The translations under genes were made by a program, and so were the position numbers. DNA of 21,071 bases, taken from Acidimicrobiia bacterium. GTDB lineage: Bacteria; Actinomycetota; Acidimicrobiia; Acidimicrobiales; CATQHL01. The stretch is taken from NCBI GenBank assembly GCA_021296435.1, contig JAGWAK010000017.1, forward strand, positions 30,456 through 51,526, given 5' to 3'. Below the pieces are notes generated by a model. That model had not been told where the DNA came from. It saw nothing but the letters and a program-made list of their open reading frames with translations, and made no database searches. Positions 6,041 to 14,041 of the stretch are shown here, one piece after another (position 1 is the first letter of the stretch; the number at the start of each line of letters is the position of its first letter).

Positions 6041-6418
6041 ATGGCCAGAGCCAGACGATCCGTCCAGGCCCGCAAGAGGCGCAAGACCACCCTGGCGCGC
6101 GCCAAGGGGTACTACGGCAACAAGAGCCGCACCTGGCGCGGCGCCAACGAGCAACTTCTGCACTCGGGGCAGTACGCCTTCCGCGACCGCAGGGCACGCA
6201 AGGGCGAGATGCGGCGGTTGTGGATCCAGCGGATCAACGCCGGGTGCCGCCAGCACGGCTCCACCTACAGCACGTTCATGGCAGGGCTTCGCGCCGCCGG
6301 CGTGGAGGTGGATCGCAAGGCGCTCGCCGACATGGCGGTTCGTGATCCCGATTCCTTCGCCTCGCTCGTGCGGCTGGCTGAGGTGGCCCGGACCAGCGAT
6401 CTGCCCAGCGGGTCCTGA
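6041..6418 (+). CDS. rplT: 50S ribosomal protein L20
   Basis: A 125-residue rRNA-binding protein that is essential early in 50S assembly and is the autogenous repressor of this operon in several bacteria. The basic N-terminal extension (MARARRSVQARKRRKTTLARAKGYY) threads into 23S rRNA; then RDRRARKGEMRRLWIQRINAGCRQHG and the globular C-terminal RNA-binding region follow. Length is normal. ATG 6041 has GGGAGG (6025-6030) upstream at a suitable distance. There are 30 bp to the next gene and no terminator is visible, so read-through into the RNA methyltransferase and pheST is likely. Confidence 0.97.
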   Translation: MARARRSVQARKRRKTTLARAKGYYGNKSRTWRGANEQLLHSGQYAFRDRRARKGEMRRLWIQRINAGCRQHGSTYSTFMAGLRAAGVEVDRKALADMAVRDPDSFASLVRLAEVARTSDLPSGS

Positions 6419-6448
6419 CCCGGCCCCGCTGCGCCGGCGGGTGGCGAC

Positions 6449-7279
6449 GTGGTGCCCTTGACCTCCGTGCGGCCGCGCCTGGCCGGGCTGCGCCGCCTGG
6501 CGCGTTCGGCGACCGCCCGTCGAGCCGACGGGATCTTCCTCGTGGAGGGGGCGACCCTCGGTGCGGAGGCGTCGGCTGCGGGCCTGCGGATTCGCGAGAT
6601 CTACATCGAGACGTCCCGAGCGGACGAGGACACACGGGCCCTGGCAGACCGGTTGACCGCGGCCGGTGCCACGCTCGTCGAGGTCGAGGCGGGCACGCTC
6701 GCCAAGGTCGGGGCCTCGGTCACGCCGCAGCCGCTGCTGGCGATCGTCGAGCGGCCTGTGGTTGCACGAGAACAGTCCCCGGCGGAGGTTGCTTCGTTCG
6801 TGCTGGTGGCGGTGTCGGTCGCCGATCCGGGCAACGCCGGCACGCTGCTGCGCTGTGCCGAGGCTGCCGGCGCGGGCGGCGTGATCTTCGCCGGCGATGC
6901 CGCGGACCCCTACGGGCCGAAGGCGGTGAGAGCCTCCGCCGGGTCGATCTTCCGGCTGCCCGCGGCGCTGTCGGAGGATCCGGTCGCCACCCTGGAAGAT
7001 CTCCGGGAGCGAGGTCTGCGCACCGTGGGCGCCGCCGCCGGTCGGGGGCTGCCGTATGACCGGGCCGATCTGACCCCGCCGCTGGCGCTGGTGGTGGGCA
7101 GCGAGTCGCACGGTCTCCCCGCCTCGCTGGCGAGGCAGATAGATGATTGGGTGCATGTCCCCCTCGGCGGCCAGGCTGAGTCGCTCAACGTCGGAGCCGC
7201 CGCCGCCGTGCTCTGCTTCGAGGTGCAGCGCCGCCGCCGCGACACACCGGCCGTCGACGGGACACCTGCGGACCGATGA
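6449..7279 (+). CDS. TrmH/SpoU family RNA 2'-O-methyltransferase
   Basis: A 276-residue SPOUT-class enzyme that methylates ribose 2'-OH in tRNA or rRNA using SAM bound in a trefoil knot. The N-terminal substrate-binding domain is visible (LAGLRRLARSATARRADGIF followed by LVEGATLGAEA). The three SpoU motifs are intact: DPGNAGTLLRCAEAAG (126-141, catalytic-region Asn129), LVVGSESHGLP (about 204-214) and VPLGGQAESLNVGAA (about 227-241). Position between rplT and pheS matches the tsnR-annotated gene of Mycobacterium (Rv1644), so 23S rRNA is a reasonable target, but the modified site cannot be told from sequence. The GTG start at 6449 is followed directly by a second GTG. The stop overlaps the pheS start (ATGA), implying translational coupling. 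Confidence 0.93.
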   Translation: MVPLTSVRPRLAGLRRLARSATARRADGIFLVEGATLGAEASAAGLRIREIYIETSRADEDTRALADRLTAAGATLVEVEAGTLAKVGASVTPQPLLAIVERPVVAREQSPAEVASFVLVAVSVADPGNAGTLLRCAEAAGAGGVIFAGDAADPYGPKAVRASAGSIFRLPAALSEDPVATLEDLRERGLRTVGAAAGRGLPYDRADLTPPLALVVGSESHGLPASLARQIDDWVHVPLGGQAESLNVGAAAAVLCFEVQRRRRDTPAVDGTPADR

Positions 7280-8298
7280 CAGCCGACTCCGCCGCAGTTC
7301 TCGCCTCCGAGGCCCGCGCCCTGACCGCCGAGGCTGTCAGTGCCCTCGAGGTCGCGAGCAGCGTCGCCGAGCTGACCGCAGCCCGCCCCGACCTGCTCGG
7401 CAGGGGTTCGCCGCTGACAGGGCTGCGCCGCCGACTGGGCGCGTTGGCACCGGAGGATCGACCGCTGGCCGGCCGTGCCCTCAGCGAGGCGCTGGCCACC
7501 GTCGAAAGCCGCTACGACGCCCGCCTGGAGGAGTTGCGGGCCGCCGAGCGCCGCCGGCAGCTCGAGGCCGAGCGCCTCGACCTCACCGAGTTGCCCGAAC
7601 CCCCACAGGTGGGGCGGCTGCACGTCATCACCCAGACTCTTCAGCGCCTCGAGGACGTGTTCAGCGCCATGGGCTACACCGTCGCCGAGGGCCCTGAGAT
7701 CGAGACCGAGTGGCACAACTTCGGGGCGCTCAACTTCCCGCCCGGCCACCCGGCCCGCGACATGTACGACACCCTGTACGTGGACCACGGCCCGCCGGGC
7801 AGCACCCTGCTGCGCACCCATACGTCTCCGGTGCAGGTGCGGGTCATGGTGAACCAGCCCCCGCCTCTCTACGTGGTGGCGCCGGGCCGCTGCTACCGCC
7901 AGGACACCGCGGATGCAACCCACATGCCGGTCTTCCACCAGATCGAGGGGCTCGTGGTGGACGACGGCATCACCCTGGGTGACCTGGCCGGCGCCATCGA
8001 GACCTTCACGACGGCCTACTTCGGTCCGGGTTTCACGTCCCGGCTGCGCCCCTCGTACTTCCCGTTCACCGAGCCCTCCGCCGAGTTCGACGTGCAGCGC
8101 CCCGACGGCACCTGGCTCGAGCTGGGCGGCTGCGGCGTGGTCCATCCCTCGGTGCTCGAGGTCTGCGGCGTGGACCCCGAGCGCTGGAGCGGGTTCGCCT
8201 TCGGTTTCGGCATCGACCGCCTGGCGATGCTCCGCTACGGCATCGGCGACCTGCGGGACCTCTGGACCAACGACGTGCGGTTCCTGGAGCAGTTCTGA
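7276..8298 (+). CDS. pheS: Phenylalanine-tRNA ligase alpha subunit
   Basis: The catalytic subunit of the heterotetrameric enzyme that charges tRNA-Phe. Residues 1-100 form the helical coiled-coil arm that contacts tRNA (note RLEELRAAERRRQLEAERLD-like charge pattern around 74-95). The class II aminoacylation core starts at GRLHVITQTLQRLEDVFSAMG. Motif 2 is in RCYRQDTADATHMPVFHQIE and the C-terminal motif 3 is FGFGIDRLAMLRYGI. At 340 residues it has normal length. Its ATG overlaps the methyltransferase stop by 4 bp, and its own stop overlaps pheT (TGATG), so there is no room for a T-box or attenuator directly upstream; control must come from an upstream promoter. Confidence 0.97.
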   Translation: MTADSAAVLASEARALTAEAVSALEVASSVAELTAARPDLLGRGSPLTGLRRRLGALAPEDRPLAGRALSEALATVESRYDARLEELRAAERRRQLEAERLDLTELPEPPQVGRLHVITQTLQRLEDVFSAMGYTVAEGPEIETEWHNFGALNFPPGHPARDMYDTLYVDHGPPGSTLLRTHTSPVQVRVMVNQPPPLYVVAPGRCYRQDTADATHMPVFHQIEGLVVDDGITLGDLAGAIETFTTAYFGPGFTSRLRPSYFPFTEPSAEFDVQRPDGTWLELGGCGVVHPSVLEVCGVDPERWSGFAFGFGIDRLAMLRYGIGDLRDLWTNDVRFLEQF

Positions 8299-10664
8299 TG
8301 AAGGTGCTGCTGTCCTGGCTGCAGGAGTTCACGCCTGTCGAGGGTTCGCCACAGGGAATCGCCGACGATCTCTCCGACCTGGGCCTGGCAGTCGCCGCCG
8401 CGCCTGCCGGCATCGTCGTGGCCCGGGTGGCCGGGCTGCGGCCGCATCCCGACGCCGACCGCATCCAGCTCGTGGATGTGGACGCCGGCGACGGCGAATT
8501 GCGGCAGGTCTGTTGCGGCGCCTTCAACATGGCCGTCGGCGACCTGGTGCCTTTCGCCACAGTTGGCACGACCATGCCGAGCGGGCTGGAGATCGGGCGC
8601 CGGCGCATGCGTGGCCAGGCCTCGGAGGGCATGCTGTGCTCGGCGGTCGAACTGGAGATGGGCCCCGATGCCGAGGGCATCATGATCCTGCCGGCGGGCC
8701 TCGAACTCGGCGACGATCTCACCGCTGCCCTGGGTGTTGCGGGCGACGTGCTGTTCGACCTGGAAGTGAACCCCAACCGCCCCGACGCCCTGTCGGTGGT
8801 CGGCGTGGCCCGCGACCTGGCAGCCCGTCGCGGCCTGCCGTTCGAGCTGCCCGAGCCGCAGGTCGAGACCTCCGGGGCTCCTGCAGGGGAGTCGAGTTCG
8901 GTGGAGATCCTGGCTCCCGACCTGTGCGGGCGCTTCAGCGTGCGCGTGCTGTGCAACGCCACCGGGGCCCGGCCGCCGCCGCTGCTGGCCCGGCGCCTGC
9001 TGGCCCTCGGCATGCGTCCCCTCAACTTCGTCGTGGACCTCTCCAACTACGTGATGCTGGAGATCGGCCAACCCTCGCACGCCTTCGACGCCGACCTGGT
9101 GCCCGGTGGGGCGCTGGGTGTGCGACGGGCCACCGAGGGCGAGCAGGTTGAGACCCTCGACGGCGTCGTGCGCACGCTCAATGCCGGCGACGGGGTGATC
9201 GTCGACGCCTCCGACCGGGCCATCGGCATCGCCGGTGTCATGGGCGGCGCCTCGGTGGAGATCTCCGCCGAGACCCAGGTGGTGCTGCTGGAGGCCGCCT
9301 GGTGGAACCCGCCCGACATCGCCCGCACGTCGCGCCGCCTGGGATTGCGCAGCGAGGCTTCGGCCCGCTTCGAGGCCGGGGTGGATCCCGAGATCGCTCC
9401 GTGGGCACTGGAACGTTTCGCCGAGTTGGCCGCACCCGGGGGAGTGACGCTGGCGCCCGAGTTGGTGCAGGCGCAGGGACACCTGCCCCCGCGCCCGACG
9501 GTGCGCGTCCGCACCGGGCGGGTCAACGCCATTCTCGGCACCGACCTCACGCCTCCCGAGATGCGCGCCTGCCTCGAGCCCATCGGTTTCGGCGTCAGTG
9601 CCGCCGCCGGTGAGCCATCCCCCGAGCTCCGCAGCTACCCGGGCGAGGTGTGGGATGTGACAGTGCCATCCTGGCGCCCCGACAGCTCCACCGAGATCGA
9701 CGTGATCGAGGAGGTCGGCCGTCTCTGGAGCTACAGCCGCATTGCCCGGACGGTGCCCTCCTCGCCACACTCCGGCGGCCTGACGGCCCGACAGCGCTCC
9801 CGGCGCCGGGCGCACGACGTGCTGGCGGGATTCGGGCTGATGGAAGCCATGCCGCTGCCATTCCTGGCTCCCGGGGATCTCGGGCGGTGCGGCCTGCCCG
9901 CCGACGGCATCACGGTGACCAACCCTCTGGTGGCCGAAGAGTCGGTGATGCGCACGTCGCTGCGGCCGGGTCTCCTGAAGGCCGTCGCCTACAACGCGGC
10001 CCGCCGCCAGCCCGGCGTGGCGCTGTTCGAGATCGGCCACGTTCACGCACCCGGCGACGGCGAGTTGCCCGCCGAGAGCGACCATCTGGCGGTGGCGCTG
10101 GCTGGCCGCGAAGCCCCCGCGGCGGCGGCGCTGTGGGAGCGCCTGCGTCGCGCCATGGCGTTCGTCCCCACCGAGGTCCGCAACGAGGCCACGGCGGGGA
10201 TGCACCCCACCCGGTCGGCGAGCCTCATCGCCGGCGGCGAGACGGTCGGCGTCCTGGGCGAGATCGACCCGGCGGTGAGCGAGGCCTTCGACATCGCTGA
10301 GCGGGTGGCCTGGCTGGAGTGCGACCTGGGCCGGCTGCTGGAGTCGCACGTCGGTGACTCCCACTACCGCCAACCCAGCCGTTTCCCCTCCAGCGATATC
10401 GACCTGGCGTTCGTGGTCGACGACGCCATCCCCGCGGCGGCAGTCGAGGCGGCGCTTCGCGAGGCGGCCGGCGACGCGCTGGTCACCCTGCACCTCTTCG
10501 ACGTGTTCCGCGATGCCGATCGACTCGGCCCGGGCTGCCGCAGCGTGGCCTGGCGCCTGCGCCTGCAGGCCGCCGACCGCACCCTCACAGACGCCGAGGT
10601 TGGCGAGATCCGCGCCGCCTGTATCGAAGCCATCGCCACCACCGGAGCCACCCTGCGGGATTGA
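8298..10664 (+). CDS. pheT: Phenylalanine-tRNA ligase beta subunit
   Basis: A 788-residue partner of PheS that carries the editing site and tRNA-binding modules. In order: a tRNA-binding OB domain (about 40-150, with RVAGLRPHPDADRIQLVDVD and RMRGQASEGMLCSAVELEMG), the B3/B4 editing domain (about 210-390, with FVVDLSNYVMLEIGQPSHAFD), the B5 DNA-binding-like domain (from about 400), the catalytic-like core with WRPDSSTEIDVIEEVGRLWSY, and a C-terminal FDX-ACB anticodon-binding domain starting RFPSSDIDLAFVVDD. Length is normal. It starts on the ATG that overlaps the pheS stop. The last codons belong to the first copy of an imperfect direct repeat that continues into the intergenic region. Confidence 0.97.
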   Translation: MKVLLSWLQEFTPVEGSPQGIADDLSDLGLAVAAAPAGIVVARVAGLRPHPDADRIQLVDVDAGDGELRQVCCGAFNMAVGDLVPFATVGTTMPSGLEIGRRRMRGQASEGMLCSAVELEMGPDAEGIMILPAGLELGDDLTAALGVAGDVLFDLEVNPNRPDALSVVGVARDLAARRGLPFELPEPQVETSGAPAGESSSVEILAPDLCGRFSVRVLCNATGARPPPLLARRLLALGMRPLNFVVDLSNYVMLEIGQPSHAFDADLVPGGALGVRRATEGEQVETLDGVVRTLNAGDGVIVDASDRAIGIAGVMGGASVEISAETQVVLLEAAWWNPPDIARTSRRLGLRSEASARFEAGVDPEIAPWALERFAELAAPGGVTLAPELVQAQGHLPPRPTVRVRTGRVNAILGTDLTPPEMRACLEPIGFGVSAAAGEPSPELRSYPGEVWDVTVPSWRPDSSTEIDVIEEVGRLWSYSRIARTVPSSPHSGGLTARQRSRRRAHDVLAGFGLMEAMPLPFLAPGDLGRCGLPADGITVTNPLVAEESVMRTSLRPGLLKAVAYNAARRQPGVALFEIGHVHAPGDGELPAESDHLAVALAGREAPAAAALWERLRRAMAFVPTEVRNEATAGMHPTRSASLIAGGETVGVLGEIDPAVSEAFDIAERVAWLECDLGRLLESHVGDSHYRQPSRFPSSDIDLAFVVDDAIPAAAVEAALREAAGDALVTLHLFDVFRDADRLGPGCRSVAWRLRLQAADRTLTDAEVGEIRAACIEAIATTGATLRD

Positions 10665-10769
10665 GTGGGCCGCGCGACTCCATCACCACGCGACACCTGG
10701 TCCCGATGATTGTCGGGGTACGGATGCGGGACTGAGCCGGCCGGTCGACTCCCAACGCGACACCCGTCC
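10654..10769 (+). repeat. Imperfect direct repeat spanning the pheT end and downstream gap
   Basis: A segment starting TGCGGGATTGAG at 10654 and running to about 10703 recurs, with substitutions and a 4-nt gap, at 10725-10769 (starts TGCGGGACTGAG). Shared blocks include TGCGGGA, TGAG, GGCCG, CGACTCC and ACGCGACACC. The first copy contains the last codons and stop of pheT. A further short match, GCGGGATTG, is at 10795-10803 beside the argC promoter. A local duplication is the simplest explanation. A weak CCCGA/TCGGG hairpin lies between the copies at 10702-10717. Confidence 0.6.
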
Positions 10770-10800
10770 GAGGCGGGACGGGATCGATTGTTACGCGGGA

Positions 10801-10829
10801 TTGCATATTGATGCACTGTGCTGTATGAT
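10801..10829 (+). promoter_or_regulatory. argC promoter (-35 TTGCAT, -10 TATGAT)
   Basis: TTGCAT (10801-10806) and TATGAT (10824-10829) are separated by exactly 17 bp and match sigma-70-type consensus well. The -10 ends 6 nt before ATG 10836, so transcription should start at or next to the A of the start codon. There is no Shine-Dalgarno, which fits a leaderless argC message. Confidence 0.75.
10802..10815. promoter_or_regulatory. Candidate ARG box (ArgR operator)
   Basis: TGCAT-ATTG-ATGCA is a perfect 5-bp inverted repeat around 4 nt. It matches the general ARG-box pattern TNNAT-4-ATNNA known from E. coli, Bacillus and actinobacteria. It overlaps the -35 and part of the spacer of the argC promoter, so ArgR-arginine binding would block RNA polymerase. 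It is also AT-rich in an otherwise GC-rich region, as expected of an operator. Confidence 0.7.
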
Positions 10830-10835
10830 CTCGTG

Positions 10836-11858
10836 ATGCTCTCTGTGGCGATCGTCGGGGCGTCCGGTTACGCCGGGGCGGAGCTGTTGCGCATCCTGGC
10901 CGCGCATCCGGCGATGGCTGTCGTGGCGGCGACCGGTGACACGCAGGCGGGCGTGGCGGTCGGGGATCTCTACCCGCATCTCGGTCCGGCCTATCCGGAG
11001 TTGGTCTTCAGCAGCTACGCGCTGGAGAACGTGGCGGACGCGGATGTGGTGTTCCTGGCACTGCCGCACGGGGCGTCGCAGCGGATCGTCCCGGCGCTGC
11101 TGGATGCCGGCACCGGCACCAAGGTCGTCGACCTGGCAGCCGACTTCCGGTTGCGCGATCCAGCCGTCTACGAGGAGTGGTACGGCGAGACCCACCAGGC
11201 TCCCGATCATCTGGACGCATTCGCCTACGGGCTACCGGAGCTGTTCCGTGACAGCGTCGTGGGTGCGGCTGCGGTCGCCGCGCCGGGCTGCTATCCCACA
11301 GCCGCAGCCCTGGCGCTGGCTCCGCTCGCCGGAGCCGGAGTCATCCAACCCGACGGCGTGATCGTGGACGCCGCCAGCGGCGTCTCCGGTGCGGGCCGTC
11401 CGGCGAAGCCCCACACCACCTTCTGCGCCGTGGACGAGGACTTCGTGGCCTACGGCTTGCTGGACCACCGCCACACCCCGGAGATCGAGCAGGCCAGCGG
11501 CGCCGGGGTGCTGTTCACGCCCCACCTGGCGCCCATGAACCGCGGCATCCTGGCCACCTGTTACGCCCGCCCGGCCGGCTCCGTCGACACCGACGATCTC
11601 CTGGCGCTCTACGCCGACGCGTTCGCCGGGGAGCCGTTCGTGACCGTGAGCGACCATTCGCCGTCCACCAAGGCCACACTCGGCTCCAACAGCGCCCACC
11701 TCACCGCCCGCTTCGACCCGCGCACCGGCTGGGTCGTGGCGCTCTGTGCTCTCGACAACCTCGGCAAGGGGGCGTCGGGGCAGGCGGTGCAGTGCGCCAA
11801 CCTGCTGTGCGGCCTCGACGAGACCACCGGCCTCGTCAACGTGGGGGTGTACCCGTGA
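10836..11858 (+). CDS. argC: N-acetyl-gamma-glutamyl-phosphate reductase
   Basis: This NADPH-dependent enzyme reduces N-acetylglutamyl-phosphate to the semialdehyde, the third step of arginine synthesis. The 340-residue protein starts with the Rossmann motif VAIVGASGYAGAELLRIL. The catalytic Cys152 is in AAPGCYPTAAALAL, and the C-terminal region has KPHTTFCAVDEDF and LDNLGKGASGQAVQ. ATG 10836 is preferred over GTG 10818 and 10833 because it lies exactly where transcription from the promoter should begin and matches the family N-terminus. It is first in the arg cluster, and its stop overlaps the argJ start in GTGA. Confidence 0.96.
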   Translation: MLSVAIVGASGYAGAELLRILAAHPAMAVVAATGDTQAGVAVGDLYPHLGPAYPELVFSSYALENVADADVVFLALPHGASQRIVPALLDAGTGTKVVDLAADFRLRDPAVYEEWYGETHQAPDHLDAFAYGLPELFRDSVVGAAAVAAPGCYPTAAALALAPLAGAGVIQPDGVIVDAASGVSGAGRPAKPHTTFCAVDEDFVAYGLLDHRHTPEIEQASGAGVLFTPHLAPMNRGILATCYARPAGSVDTDDLLALYADAFAGEPFVTVSDHSPSTKATLGSNSAHLTARFDPRTGWVVALCALDNLGKGASGQAVQCANLLCGLDETTGLVNVGVYP

Positions 11859-13018
11859 GCGTCACCTCCGTAGACGGCTTCGTGGCGGCCGGTTTCACCG
11901 CCGGCATCAAGCCCTCGGGTGCCCCCGACATGTCGGTCGTGGCAACCGCCGACGCGGCCCCGGTGGCCGCAGCCGGCACCTTCACGTCCAACAAGATGAC
12001 CGCCGCGCCCGTGCTGGTTACGCGCAGCAACCTAGAGCTCTCTGGCGGGAGGGCCGCGGCCGTGATCCTCAACAGCGGCAACGCCAACGCGGCCACGGGG
12101 CAGCAAGGGCTCGCGGACGCCAAGCGCATGTGCGAACTCACCGCCGAATCGCTGGGCTGCGACAGCGATCACGTGCTGGTGTGCTCCACCGGCCTGATCG
12201 GCTTCGAGCTGCCGATGGACGTCATCGCCGCGGGCATCCCCCAGGTGGTGGCGGCCCGGCACGCCGCCGGCGGTAGTGAGGCCGCCCGGGCCATGATGAC
12301 CACGGACACCGTGCCCAAGGAGGTGACCACCGACGGCGGCGGCTTCACCGTCGGCGGCATCGCCAAGGGCGCAGCCATGCTCGAGCCCAACATGGCCACC
12401 ATGCTGGCCGTGCTCACCACCGACGCCGCCGCCGAGCCTGCCGAACTGCAGGGGATCCTGCGCGCCGCGGTGGCGACCAGCTTCAACCGGCTCACCGTGG
12501 ACGGCGCCCAGTCCACGAACGACACCGTGCTGCTGCTGGCCAACGGACGCGCTGGCCCGGTACCGCGCCAAGCACTCGCCGCGGCCGTCGCAAGCGCCTG
12601 CGGTGACCTGGCGCTGCAGATGGCCGACGACGCCGAGGGTTCCACCAAGACGGTGCTGCTGCGGGTCACCGGCGCCGCCAGCGACGCCGAGGCCGCCAAG
12701 GCCGCCAGGGACTGCGCCAACTGCCAGCTCGTGAAGTGCTCCTGGTTCGGCGAGGACCCCTACTGGGGCCGCATCGCCAGCGAGTTCGGCGCCGCCGACG
12801 TGGCGTTCGACCCCGAGCGCATCACCATCGCCTACGGCGACCACGTGGTCTACGCCGAGGGTCAGCCCCAGCAGCCCGATCCCGAGTCGATCAGCGCCTA
12901 CATGCGCCAGCGCCGGCTCCACCTCAACGTCGACCTCGGCATGGGCGACGGCCAGGCCGAGATCGTCACCGTGGACCTCTCCCACGACTACATCGACGAG
13001 AACTCCCGGACGAGCTGA
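11855..13018 (+). CDS. argJ: Glutamate N-acetyltransferase / amino-acid acetyltransferase (ornithine acetyltransferase)
   Basis: ArgJ moves the acetyl group from N-acetylornithine to glutamate, closing the acetyl cycle; bifunctional versions also use acetyl-CoA. The 387-residue precursor contains the self-cleavage site in KGAAMLEPNMATMLAV, where Thr182 becomes the N-terminal nucleophile of the beta chain. Other landmarks are GFTAGIKPSG near the N-terminus, AVILNSGNANAATG, and GEDPYWGRIASEFG (usually DPNWGR) near the C-terminus. GTG 11855 is chosen because it overlaps the argC stop; upstream codons in this frame lie inside argC. Whether it is mono- or bifunctional cannot be decided here, and no argA is visible in the window. 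Confidence 0.96.
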   Translation: MSVTSVDGFVAAGFTAGIKPSGAPDMSVVATADAAPVAAAGTFTSNKMTAAPVLVTRSNLELSGGRAAAVILNSGNANAATGQQGLADAKRMCELTAESLGCDSDHVLVCSTGLIGFELPMDVIAAGIPQVVAARHAAGGSEAARAMMTTDTVPKEVTTDGGGFTVGGIAKGAAMLEPNMATMLAVLTTDAAAEPAELQGILRAAVATSFNRLTVDGAQSTNDTVLLLANGRAGPVPRQALAAAVASACGDLALQMADDAEGSTKTVLLRVTGAASDAEAAKAARDCANCQLVKCSWFGEDPYWGRIASEFGAADVAFDPERITIAYGDHVVYAEGQPQQPDPESISAYMRQRRLHLNVDLGMGDGQAEIVTVDLSHDYIDENSRTS

Positions 13019-13914
13019 TGAACCCTCACCTCACTTCCCCATCCGGCGCGCCCCAGGTGACCGCGGAGGTGCTCACCCAGGCACTGCCGTACATCCAGCG
13101 TTTCGCCGGGCGCACGGTCGTCATCAAGTTCGGCGGAGTTCCGGTGAGCGATCCAGATGCCGCGCGCGCCATCGCCGGTGATGTCGTGCTGATGCACTCC
13201 GTCGGGATCCGCCCCGTCATCGTCCACGGCGGCGGGCCACAGATCGACGACCTGATGGGTCGACTCGGCAAGGAGGCCAGCTTCGTGGAGGGTCGCCGGG
13301 TGACCGATGCGGAGACTCTCGACATCGTGCGCATGGTGCTGGTCGGCAAGGTGAACCGCGACATCACCTCGGCCATCAACGCCAGCGCCCCCCTGGCCGT
13401 GGGCCTGTCCGGTGAGGATGCCGGTCTGATCCTCGCCGCGCCGCGCGATCCGGCGCTCGGCTACGTCGGCGAGGTGGCGGCGGTGAATCCGGGCATCGTC
13501 CGGAACCTCCAGGAACTGGGCTACATCCCCGTCGTCTCCACGATCGGCGCCGATGACGCCGCGCAGCCCTACAACATCAACTCCGACACCGTGGCGGGTG
13601 CTCTCGCTGCCGCGCTGGGTGCCGAGCGTCTCGTGGTGCTGACCGACGTGGCGGGGTTGCTCGCCGATGTGGACGTGCCCGAGAGCGTTCTCTCGGAGGT
13701 GACGGCGGGGGAGTTGGCGGGGATCATGGCTCGCGGCGGTGTCGTGGGCGGGATGATCCCCAAAGTCGAGGCCTGCCTGCATGCGGTGCGTAACGGCGTC
13801 GGGTCGGCGCACCTTCTGGACGGCACCCATCCCCACGTTCTGCTGCTGGAACTCTTCACCGACACCGGCGTCGGCACCATGATCCGCCCCGACCCCCAGG
13901 AGATGGATCCGTGA
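13018..13914 (+). CDS. argB: Acetylglutamate kinase
   Basis: This phosphorylates N-acetylglutamate, the second and usually arginine-inhibited step. It is a 298-residue amino-acid kinase fold protein. It shows VVIKFGGVPVSD (phosphate-binding Lys-Phe-Gly-Gly), VIVHGGGPQID, FVEGRRVTDAETLDIVRMVLVGKVN, YNINSDTVAGALA and VVGGMIPKVEAC. The N-terminal helix before IKFGG (about 10-30, VTAEVLTQALPYIQRFAGRTV) is the element that makes hexameric, arginine-sensitive NAGKs, so feedback inhibition is likely. The common GGN after the kinase lysine is GGV here, as in the E. coli enzyme. The ATG overlaps the argJ stop (TGATG). The following gap to argD contains a REP-like palindrome. Confidence 0.96.
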   Translation: MNPHLTSPSGAPQVTAEVLTQALPYIQRFAGRTVVIKFGGVPVSDPDAARAIAGDVVLMHSVGIRPVIVHGGGPQIDDLMGRLGKEASFVEGRRVTDAETLDIVRMVLVGKVNRDITSAINASAPLAVGLSGEDAGLILAAPRDPALGYVGEVAAVNPGIVRNLQELGYIPVVSTIGADDAAQPYNINSDTVAGALAAALGAERLVVLTDVAGLLADVDVPESVLSEVTAGELAGIMARGGVVGGMIPKVEACLHAVRNGVGSAHLLDGTHPHVLLLELFTDTGVGTMIRPDPQEMDP

Positions 13915-13948
13915 TGCCGAGCCTCCGCGACGTTCCGGCATCTCTGGC

Positions 13949-13975
13949 CGTCATTCCGGCGAAGGCCGGAATCCA
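13949..13975. repeat. REP-like palindrome, copy 1 (argB-argD gap)
   Basis: ATTCCGGC-GAAG-GCCGGAAT is a perfect 8-bp inverted repeat with a GAAG loop (13953-13972), inside CGTC...CCACC. The motif matches the dispersed extragenic palindromes found in many genomes. A second diverged copy is at 19561-19587. It may act as an mRNA 3'-end stabiliser or weak terminator after argCJB; that role is inferred. Confidence 0.7.
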
Positions 13976-14041
13976 CCCAGCGGTGATCGCACGGGCGCGT
14001 CGCGACGCCTCCGGTAGATCCCCAACCCTCGAAGGTGCGCC

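Noticed and set aside
7240..7300. T-box or Phe-leader attenuator upstream of pheS
   Set aside because: pheS overlaps the methyltransferase gene by 4 bp, so no leader space exists and no Phe-rich leader peptide is visible.
8235..10493. Very long open frame (752 codons) on the minus strand opposite pheT
   Set aside because: It is antisense to an intact, fully recognisable pheT. Its translation is low-complexity, rich in Gly, His, Gln and Arg with no family resemblance, as expected from the third-position GC bias of the real gene.
13126..13145. ArgB lacks the usual GGN after the kinase lysine (KFGGVPV)
   Set aside because: E. coli acetylglutamate kinase also has Val here (KLGGV), and all other motifs are intact, so this is not evidence of loss of function.
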